Shown here: positions 1 through 6,461 of the stretch, in pieces
Position numbering within the stretch: position 1 is the stretch's first letter
Layout: every line of letters begins with the position of its first letter
Assembly (NCBI GenBank): GCA_900556795.1
Contig: USQD01000011.1
Span: 1-18,426 of the forward strand
DNA from: an uncultured Prevotella sp.
Lineage (GTDB): Bacteria > Bacteroidota > Bacteroidia > Bacteroidales > Bacteroidaceae
Length of the DNA stretch: 18,426 nucleotides
Direction of reading: 5' to 3'
Notes under the pieces: generated by a model
What the model was told of the DNA's origin: nothing
The model's database searches: none
What the model saw: only the letters and a program-made list of their open reading frames with translations
Program-made: the position numbers and the translations under genes

Positions 1-836
1 GTGGTAGAAAGCTCGCGCTCTATCTCCTTCACGATGTATTCATCGATGATTGCCTTCGGCGTCTTGCCGGAGATGCGGCGGGTAACCTGCGCAAGATAGC
101 GGCCACTCACATTCAACTGGTCGGCATAGAAATGCACATCGCTATAGGTACGGCAGAAGTTATTCACCAGCGAGATAAACTGATTGTAAAGCTCAGAACT
201 CCTGCCCTGCAGATTGCTCTCCCGTGCCAGTTCTATATTGATGAAATCCTGCGCCATCGCCAACGCCTCCTCCATCTTCTTTCCCTGGTTCAGATAGATG
301 GCAAGGGCAGAAGAGAAGCGGTTGATGAGACCATGCGAATTGGCATTATCAAGGCGATAGATCCGGAGCCCCTGCTTCTCGGCAAGTTCCAGGAGTCGGG
401 AGTTCTGAAGAATGATGTCGCTCTCCTTCTTTCTCGCCACGACTACCGAACAGAGCGGCAGCAGACGGTATTTGATCTGGCTCACCACATCCTCGGTCAT
501 CAGCGCATCCCCCTGGCTCGACCAGATGGAAGGGGCATAGATGATATGGTCGGGACGATACTTGGTCAAGGCATCGATGAGCACATTCAGCGTCTCAACC
601 TTGCGTATCATTCCCACCTTCACGATGTTGGGCTGCATATCGTTCATGATTGCCTCTATCTGTCCGGAAACAATCTCGGCAGGAAGATCGAAGAACTCCT
701 GGATACCCAGGGTATTCTGCACGGTGATGCTGGTTATCGCCGAAACAGCATAACCTCCCAATTCGAATATCGTCTTGATATCCGCCTGCACACCAGAGCC
801 ACCGGTGCTATCGGAACCTGTAATTGTCAATATCAT
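1..836 (-). CDS. ThiD-like domain/AraC-type regulator fusion (C-terminus cut by window edge)
   Basis: The minus strand is open without a stop from the ATG at 836-834 to the window edge, giving 278 residues of an incomplete protein. Residues 1-200 resemble ThiD (HMP/HMP-P kinase): the N-terminal GSDSTGGSGVQADIKT stretch, VQNTLGI at 39-45 and KVGMI at 73-77 fit the family. The second half does not. The expected DPVM-type motif reads APSIW (101-105), and the GTGC-type anion-hole/catalytic loop is replaced by SHGLINRF (167-174). Residues 214-278 look like the start of an AraC helix-turn-helix domain (NVSGRYLAQVTRRISGKTP); the second helix-turn-helix lies outside the window. I infer a transcription regulator using a catalytically dead ThiD fold as ligand sensor, perhaps for a pyrimidine or pyridoxal-like compound. 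It is transcribed away from the pectin genes and may be unrelated to them. The call as ThiD-like plus AraC is firm; the ligand is unknown. Confidence 0.85.
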   Translation of the reverse strand, partial: MILTITGSDSTGGSGVQADIKTIFELGGYAVSAITSITVQNTLGIQEFFDLPAEIVSGQIEAIMNDMQPNIVKVGMIRKVETLNVLIDALTKYRPDHIIYAPSIWSSQGDALMTEDVVSQIKYRLLPLCSVVVARKKESDIILQNSRLLELAEKQGLRIYRLDNANSHGLINRFSSALAIYLNQGKKMEEALAMAQDFINIELARESNLQGRSSELYNQFISLVNNFCRTYSDVHFYADQLNVSGRYLAQVTRRISGKTPKAIIDEYIVKEIERELST

Positions 837-841
837 ATATT

Positions 842-897
842 TTGAACTTAGAACATTGAACTTGAATCTTTGAACTTGAAACATTGAACTAGAAAGC
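842..897. repeat. Tandem heptad repeats (14-bp period) in the regulator leader
   Basis: TTGAACT recurs at 842, 856, 870 and 884, exactly 14 bp apart. Between the copies lie variant heptads (TAGAACA, TGAATCT, TGAAACA, AGAAAGC), so the array is about eight 7-bp units in which every second one is conserved. It lies between the likely promoter (915-922) and the start codon (836) of the ThiD-like/AraC gene, so it would be transcribed in that gene's 5' leader. On that strand the unit reads AGTTCAA. It could be a protein-binding array or only a simple-sequence expansion. Confidence 0.85.
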
Positions 898-914
898 CGA
901 TGACAAGCCGAAGG

Positions 915-922
915 CAAAGATA
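915..922 (-). promoter_or_regulatory. Candidate -7 box for the ThiD-like/AraC gene
   Basis: Read on the minus strand this is TATCTTTG, a full match to the Bacteroidota -7 consensus TAnnTTTG, 78 bp upstream of the ATG at 836. No convincing TTTG (-33) element lies 19-21 bp further upstream, so the call rests on one box. Confidence 0.45.
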
Positions 923-984
923 CAAAAAAAACAACGAATAGCGCTTTCCGACACGAAAAAATACTATTATTCCTATATAAAATG

Positions 985-1019
985 GCAGAAAATGCAATTT
1001 TGGTGTTAAATATTTCTGC
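985..1019. repeat. Inverted repeat GCAGAAA/TTTCTGC upstream of the PL10-CE8 promoter
   Basis: GCAGAAA (985-991) and its exact complement TTTCTGC (1013-1019) are separated by 21 bp. The right arm covers the place where the -33 element of the 1038-1045 promoter should be. The layout could suit an operator for a dimeric activator or repressor, but arms of 7 bp can arise by chance in AT-rich DNA. Confidence 0.4.
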
Positions 1020-1045
1020 TGTTTGACATATTTTGTTTATCTTTG
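1015..1045 (+). promoter_or_regulatory. Candidate promoter of the PL10-CE8/susC/susD operon
   Basis: TATCTTTG at 1038-1045 fits the Bacteroidota -7 consensus TAnnTTTG exactly. The -33 element is weak: TCTG at 1015-1018, 19 bp upstream, instead of TTTG. A weak -33 is what one would expect of a promoter that needs an activator. Transcription would begin near 1052, leaving a leader of about 17 bases before the ATG at 1069, which supports that start over the upstream TTG at 1033. Confidence 0.55.
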
Positions 1046-1068
1046 CTGCATCTAATAAAACAACAGAC

Positions 1069-3177
1069 ATGAAATTTATCTACTTGACCGTTGTCCTGGC
1101 TCTAGCTACATGCTTCAATGCCAAAGCGCAGAAGGGGTACAAGAATGTGCTCCGTGAAACCAATATGGCCTTTTTCAAAACAGCCCAGGCCAAGCAGGTG
1201 GGCGACCAGATTCTTGCCTACCAGAGAATAACCGGTGGATGGCCAAAGAACATCGACATGGTGAAACCGATGAGCGATGAAGAGATGGAGAAAGTCTTGA
1301 GCGAGAAGACCCGACAGGACGACTCCACCACCGACAATGATGCCACCAACATGCAGATGCTCTATCTGGCACGACTCTACCAGGCTACCAAAACTGCAAA
1401 ATACAAAGAAGCCTTCTGCCAGGGTGTAGAATACCTTTTGAGCGGACAATATGCCAACGGAGGATGGCCACAGTTCTGGCCTAAGATGCGCGATTATCAA
1501 ATCCACATCACTTTCAATGACGATGCCATGGTAAATACGATGAAGCTGCTACGCGATGTATACCAACAGAAAGCACCTTTCAACAAAGGACTTACAGACA
1601 AGAACCTTAGGGAAAAAGCCCAAAAAGCTTTTGACAAGGGAGTAGACTGCATACTGCGCTGCCAGATAAGAGTGAACGGCAAACCTACCGTCTGGTGCCA
1701 GCAGCACGACAGGGAGACTTTTGCTCCTGCCCCAGCCCGTGCCTTCGAGCTGGCTTCATTCTGCTCATCAGAAAGTGCCAGAATCGTGAAGCTACTGCTC
1801 GAAATACCTAATCCTTCAGAAGAAATCAAGGAAGCCATCAGAGGAGCCATGCAATGGTTTGATGACAATAAACTGACCGGACTCAAGGTGGAAAGAACGG
1901 GAGAATACGGCTCGCCTTACCGCAACACCACATTGGTGAAAGACCCTGCAGGCACACCCCTGTGGGCAAGATTCTACGACCTGAAGAACTGCGAACCATT
2001 CGTCTGCGACCGCGATGGTATTCCACGCAAGAGTATGCAGGAGATAGGAACCGAACGCCGAAACGGATACGGCTGGTATCAGGACTCACCAGCCATGCTC
2101 TACCCGCTCTATCAGAAATGGGCTGAGAAATATGACAAAGCCCATCTGCTCAACATCAGCCTCAACACAAAAGGCAAGAACGAAACCGGACAGCTGGACC
2201 TCACCCACTTCAGCAAGCCAAGCCTGTCAGACTTCAACGCCATCGTAAAAGCCGGTGAAACGATACAGGCTGCCATAGAGAAGGCTCCTGCCAACAGCGT
2301 TACACCTTATATTATATATGTACGCAACGGCAAATATCACGAAAAAGTAATCATCGACAAGCCAAACATCGTACTGGTAGGCGAAAACAGAGACAGCGTC
2401 ATCATAGAATATGCCGAGACTGCCCAGTCGCAAACCATCAAGCAATACAAAGGCAAGGATGTTCACCAGGGAGTCATCGTCCTGACCGAAGACGCCAACG
2501 ACTGCGTTATCAGCGGAATCACCGTATACAACAACTACGGCTCTACCGTAGAGAAGACTACCACCCATCAGATGGCAATCTTCGGCAGAGGCACACGCAC
2601 CATCATCACCAACAGCAATATCTATGCAGATGGCAATGACGCCTTGTCGCTCTGGTGTAAGCAGGATGGAATGTACTATCATGCCGACCTCTTTCTGCGC
2701 TGGCCGGGAGTAGACTTCATCTGTCCACGAGGCACCTGCTACGCTACCCGCTGCAAGTTCCTGGGCGACAGCCGTGCCATCATCTGGCACGATGGCAGAG
2801 GAGACATCAACAACAAGTTTGTGATTACGAACTCATCGTTTGATGCATTATCGCCTACCAAGTTGGGCAGATATCATCACGACCACCAGTTCTACCTCAT
2901 CAACTGCAAGATGTCGAAGAACATACTGGACAGTAACATCAGCTATGCCTATACCGACAAGGTGCTCGACCCATGTCCATGGGGACAGCGAGTATACTAT
3001 TACGGCTGTGAGCGTGAGGGTGGCAACAGCGGCTGGCTCAGCGACAACCTGAGCACTGCACCCGGTTCACCGGCATTCCATGCCGTTACAGCCAAATGGA
3101 CCTTCATGGGCAAATGGGATCCGGAGGCAAGACTCAGAAGCCTCTGGCATGTATTGAAATATCAAGTAGAATACTAA
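1069..3177 (+). CDS. Secreted PL10 pectate lyase/CE8 pectin methylesterase fusion
   Basis: 702 residues. A Sec signal peptide (about 1-20, ending in AKA before QKG) precedes two catalytic modules. Residues 30-355 match family PL10 pectate lyases: ITGGWPKN (54-61), NGGWPQFWP (130-138), CDRDGIPR (313-320) and ERRNGYGWYQDS (329-340). Residues 388-702 form a right-handed beta-helix of family CE8 pectin methylesterase type. They include QDG (Asp533, likely acid/base), VDFI (Asp549, likely nucleophile) and LGR (Arg601, where the family has the LGRPW arginine). The esterase would strip methyl groups from homogalacturonan so that the lyase can cut the resulting polygalacturonate by beta-elimination. 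An in-frame TTG at 1033 would add 12 residues, but it overlaps the likely -7 box and spoils the signal peptide. The gene lies 24 bases before susC, probably in one operon. The 16-residue gap between the two aspartates is shorter than the usual 21 or so. Confidence 0.9.
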   Translation: MKFIYLTVVLALATCFNAKAQKGYKNVLRETNMAFFKTAQAKQVGDQILAYQRITGGWPKNIDMVKPMSDEEMEKVLSEKTRQDDSTTDNDATNMQMLYLARLYQATKTAKYKEAFCQGVEYLLSGQYANGGWPQFWPKMRDYQIHITFNDDAMVNTMKLLRDVYQQKAPFNKGLTDKNLREKAQKAFDKGVDCILRCQIRVNGKPTVWCQQHDRETFAPAPARAFELASFCSSESARIVKLLLEIPNPSEEIKEAIRGAMQWFDDNKLTGLKVERTGEYGSPYRNTTLVKDPAGTPLWARFYDLKNCEPFVCDRDGIPRKSMQEIGTERRNGYGWYQDSPAMLYPLYQKWAEKYDKAHLLNISLNTKGKNETGQLDLTHFSKPSLSDFNAIVKAGETIQAAIEKAPANSVTPYIIYVRNGKYHEKVIIDKPNIVLVGENRDSVIIEYAETAQSQTIKQYKGKDVHQGVIVLTEDANDCVISGITVYNNYGSTVEKTTTHQMAIFGRGTRTIITNSNIYADGNDALSLWCKQDGMYYHADLFLRWPGVDFICPRGTCYATRCKFLGDSRAIIWHDGRGDINNKFVITNSSFDALSPTKLGRYHHDHQFYLINCKMSKNILDSNISYAYTDKVLDPCPWGQRVYYYGCEREGGNSGWLSDNLSTAPGSPAFHAVTAKWTFMGKWDPEARLRSLWHVLKYQVEY

Positions 3178-3201
3178 TTATAACTTAACAAAAAATCTTT
3201 T

Positions 3202-4053
3202 ATGGATCTACAAATCAAGAAAGGCGCATTAGCCTTATCATTAAGCTTGTGCTGTGTCGGTGCATTCGCACAGAAGACCATCACAGGTACAGTAAAAGAT
3301 GCAACGGGAGAACCATTAATTGGCGTTACCATCCAAACAGCAAAAGGCGGTGGTACAGTAACCGACATTGATGGAAACTTCAGCCTTAGCAATCTAAAGG
3401 TAGGCGAAAAGCTTACGATTTCCTATGTAGGATGCAAGACCAAGGTTGTCACAGTAAGCAACAATCCAACCCTGAACATCGTTCTGGAATCATCAGACAA
3501 ATCACTCGATGAAGTCGTTGTCATCGGTTACGGTACGATGAAACGCCGCGACCTGACAGGTGCCGTAGCATCAGTAACAGGCGACAAGCTGGCTCAGAAC
3601 CCGGTATCCAACATTGCCGAAGCCCTGCAAGGACAGCTACCTGGCGTAACCGTTACTTCTCAGGACGGTCGTCCGGGAGCCAGCATGAGTATCCGTGTGC
3701 GTGGTGGCGGTTCCATCACCCAGAGCAACGATCCGCTCTTCATCGTAGACGGAGTACAGGTATCAAGCATTGATGATATCCCAGCCGATAATATCGAAAG
3801 CATCGACGTGCTCAAGGATGCAGCCTCTACAGCCATCTACGGTGCCCGCGGTGCCAACGGTGTTATCCTGATTACCACCAAGAATGCCAAAGAGGGAAAG
3901 GTAAACGTAAAATACAACATGTATTTCAGAGTAAAGGAAACCCGGAAACCTACAAACAGGAGAGCGCCTACGACTACGTGCTGCGCAACTGGAGCTACGC
4001 TACAGCCTATAATGCAAAAGACGGGCAGGATATTGCCAAATACTTTGGCGTAG
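3202..4053 (+). CDS. susC: SusC-type TonB-dependent transporter, N-terminal part (frameshifted gene)
   Basis: This is the front of a SusC/RagA outer-membrane transporter. A signal peptide (1-23, AFA before QKT) is followed by a carboxypeptidase-regulatory-like beta-sandwich (about 26-97, ITGTVKDATGEPLIGVTI), a SusC-type TonB-box region (DEVVVIGYG, 103-111) and the plug domain (113-228), with the family signatures RVRGGGSITQSNDPLFIVDG and STAIYGARGANGVILITT. The barrel starts at about 233. Homology ends after Lys245 (codon 3934-3936). The remaining residues to the stop at 4051-4053 are out of frame and rich in Arg, Thr and Pro, unlike any barrel strand. The correct continuation is in the frame one base back, so a single base seems missing, for example one G of an original GGG at 3936-3937. 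Restoring one base gives a normal protein of 1079 residues. This part alone could not form a channel. Confidence 0.85.
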   Translation: MDLQIKKGALALSLSLCCVGAFAQKTITGTVKDATGEPLIGVTIQTAKGGGTVTDIDGNFSLSNLKVGEKLTISYVGCKTKVVTVSNNPTLNIVLESSDKSLDEVVVIGYGTMKRRDLTGAVASVTGDKLAQNPVSNIAEALQGQLPGVTVTSQDGRPGASMSIRVRGGGSITQSNDPLFIVDGVQVSSIDDIPADNIESIDVLKDAASTAIYGARGANGVILITTKNAKEGKVNVKYNMYFRVKETRKPTNRRAPTTTCCATGATLQPIMQKTGRILPNTLA

Positions 4054-6440
4054 GCAGCGAGAACGGCAACCATCTGGAGGAATACAAATCGATGGGAACC
4101 CACAATTATCAGGACGATCTTCTGGGCAGTTCACACTCCTGGAACCACGACTTAAGCATAAGCGGCGGTACAGAGCGTACCAAATATTATGCAACCCTGA
4201 ACTATATCAACGACAAGGGTTCATTGAACAACACCGGTTTCCGACGCTGGAACGGTAACGTGAAACTGACACAGGACATCAACAAAAAACTGAAATGGAA
4301 CCTGGATGCACGCTACAGCGAGATGCAGTTCAAGGGAGCCAAGTTTGAATATGCCACCTGTTCATACAACTTCCGCCCAATCGACACTCCACTCGGAGAA
4401 GATGACGGCAGCTTGCTCGGTATGGGAGATTCACACGTATCCCAGGCTTTCAACCCTGTATCTATTTACGATAACTATACCAGCATCCATACCCGCAACA
4501 GAATGCGTGCCAACAACTCATTGATCTGGACACCAATCAAGGGGCTGACAGGAAAGACTGAGCTGACCCTGGGTCGCAACTGGAGTGAGCAGAAGACATG
4601 GGATGGAGGTTTCGAAGAAGGCTACAGCCATGCCAAGTTGAAGAAGTCTGACGGATATCATGTAAAGTGGACTTCAACCATCAACTACAACGTACAAGGT
4701 TTAGGCAAGGACCATAAACTCGACCTGCTCGCCGGTAATGAGGTTTTGGCAAGCAAGAGCAGTTCTACCACCTTCGATGGTTATGGCTATCCGGAAGAAT
4801 GGGATATGAACACCGCATTCGGTATGCTCGACATGACCAACAAAGACCCAGACCTGAAAATTGATAAGGATACATACGTCAACAACATTGCCATACCAGA
4901 GCACTCATTGTCATGGTTCGGCCGTGCCAACTATTCTTATCTGAGCCGTTACCTGTTCACCGCAACCTTCCGCGCTGACGGCAGTTCCAAGTTCGCTCCT
5001 AATCACCACTGGGGATACTTCCCTGCAGCCGCAGCCGCATGGCGTATCTCAGACGAGCCTTGGATGAAGGGCACGGAAAAGTGGCTGAGCAACCTGAAGC
5101 TCCGTCTCTCATTCGGTACAGCAGGCAACGACAACATCAACTCTTCCCTCTGGAAGGATACATGGCAAAAGAGTTCTGCTACCGTAGATGGAGAAATAGT
5201 TGACACATACGTACCAGGAAGCATGATGGGTAATCCTGATCTGAAATGGGAGACCACTATTTCCCGTAATGCCGGTATTGACTTCGGTTTCTGGAACGGA
5301 AAGCTCCGCGGTACCCTGGACTTCTACTGGAACACCACCAAGAACATCCTGATGATGGTGCCTATCGACACCTCTACCGGTTACACCTATCAGTTCCAGA
5401 ACGTAGGTAAGACTTCCAACAAGGGTGTGGAGCTGGCACTCAACTACGAGATTGTCCGAAACAAGGACTTTAACCTGAGCTTTGGCATGACCTACAACTT
5501 CAACCATAACAACATCGATGATCTCTTCGATGGCGTATTGGCAGATACTCATACCAACTGGGGCTCAACTACCCGTCTTCCATACTACGACTACGTAATC
5601 CGCAAGGGTAATCCTGTAGGTTTGATTCAGGGCTACAAGTCACAGGGTTTCTACACCGTAGACGACTTCAATGTCGGTGCAGATGGTATATGGACCCTGA
5701 AACCTGGCATTCCTGACAATGTAGACAACATCGGTAACTTTGCCGGTGCCGAGAACTATAAGCGTCCAGACGGGCAGAAGGCATTCCCTGGAATGGCTAA
5801 GTTTGCAGATACCGATAATGATGGAAAGATTACCGCCAGTGACGTAACCATCATCGGCAAGACCAAGCCTCAACATACCGGCGGTTTCAACCTCTCCGGT
5901 CATTACAAGAACCTGGACTTCACCGCCAACTTCACTTATCAGATAGGCGGCAAGGTATATAATGCCAATGCCCTGCATGATATGATGGGTGGTAAGGACA
6001 CCTGGTATGGTGCAGCCAAGCTTAATATCGTAAGCGACTGCTGGAAGATGTACAATGTAGACAGCAAGGGCGATCTTTACGCCGTGACAGACCCAACCGA
6101 GCTGAAGGCTCTCAATGCCGGCGCCAAGTATGCTCTGCCATTTGCTGAAGTAGGTCTGGTTACATCCGACTTCATAGAAGATGCCTCTTACCTTCGCCTG
6201 CAGAATCTCTCCGTAGGCTACACCTTTCCAAAGAGATGGATGAAACCTCTCGGAATCAGTAATCTCCGTGTGTATGCAACAGCAACCAACCTGTTCTGCC
6301 TCACCGGTTATAGCGGTATCGATCCAGATGTCAACACCAACTTCGATGCTGGCGGCAACGGATTCCCTACCCCTAATTACGATTACCAGGCATATCCAAA
6401 GACACGCTCTTGGACATTCGGTATAAACTTATCATTCTAA
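3978..6440 (+). CDS. susC: SusC-type TonB-dependent transporter, beta-barrel part (frameshifted gene)
   Basis: This is the rest of the susC reading frame; it is homologous from about 3936 (GNPETYKQESAYDYVLRNW) though its first ATG is at 3978. It encodes the 22-strand-type barrel: SWNHDLSISGGTERTKYYATLNY near the start, ALNYEIVRNKDFNLSFGMTY in the middle, DTDNDGKITASDVTIIGKTKP before the late strands, and a C-terminal strand ending in Phe (RSWTFGINLSF) as expected for barrel insertion. It lacks signal peptide and plug, so as a separate product it would not reach the outer membrane. There is no obvious ribosome-binding site before 3978. Whole-gene function would be TonB-driven import of pectin or galactan oligosaccharides with the SusD protein 21 bases downstream. 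Either the gene is broken, or the base loss is a sequencing or assembly error, or ribosomes slip on AAAG at 3933-3936. Confidence 0.88.
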   Translation: MLRNWSYATAYNAKDGQDIAKYFGVGSENGNHLEEYKSMGTHNYQDDLLGSSHSWNHDLSISGGTERTKYYATLNYINDKGSLNNTGFRRWNGNVKLTQDINKKLKWNLDARYSEMQFKGAKFEYATCSYNFRPIDTPLGEDDGSLLGMGDSHVSQAFNPVSIYDNYTSIHTRNRMRANNSLIWTPIKGLTGKTELTLGRNWSEQKTWDGGFEEGYSHAKLKKSDGYHVKWTSTINYNVQGLGKDHKLDLLAGNEVLASKSSSTTFDGYGYPEEWDMNTAFGMLDMTNKDPDLKIDKDTYVNNIAIPEHSLSWFGRANYSYLSRYLFTATFRADGSSKFAPNHHWGYFPAAAAAWRISDEPWMKGTEKWLSNLKLRLSFGTAGNDNINSSLWKDTWQKSSATVDGEIVDTYVPGSMMGNPDLKWETTISRNAGIDFGFWNGKLRGTLDFYWNTTKNILMMVPIDTSTGYTYQFQNVGKTSNKGVELALNYEIVRNKDFNLSFGMTYNFNHNNIDDLFDGVLADTHTNWGSTTRLPYYDYVIRKGNPVGLIQGYKSQGFYTVDDFNVGADGIWTLKPGIPDNVDNIGNFAGAENYKRPDGQKAFPGMAKFADTDNDGKITASDVTIIGKTKPQHTGGFNLSGHYKNLDFTANFTYQIGGKVYNANALHDMMGGKDTWYGAAKLNIVSDCWKMYNVDSKGDLYAVTDPTELKALNAGAKYALPFAEVGLVTSDFIEDASYLRLQNLSVGYTFPKRWMKPLGISNLRVYATATNLFCLTGYSGIDPDVNTNFDAGGNGFPTPNYDYQAYPKTRSWTFGINLSF

Positions 6441-6461
6441 TTTACAAATAAGGAAACAGAT

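Noticed and set aside
132..845. A 237-residue open frame on the plus strand
   Set aside because: It is the exact codon-register complement of the ThiD-like/AraC gene on the minus strand, which shows clear family motifs; the plus-strand translation does not.
842..897. Possible CRISPR-like array
   Set aside because: The units are only 7 bp with a 14-bp period and no unique spacers of useful length; no cas gene is present.
2227..2790. A 187-residue minus-strand open frame
   Set aside because: It is antisense to the CE8 module of the fusion enzyme, which carries the conserved catalytic residues.
3933..3939. Programmed -1 frameshift as the main explanation for the split susC
   Set aside because: The site is only AAAG rather than a strong X-XXY-YYZ heptamer, I see no clear downstream structure, and split expression is not expected for SusC; a base loss or sequencing error is simpler. 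It is kept only as an alternative.
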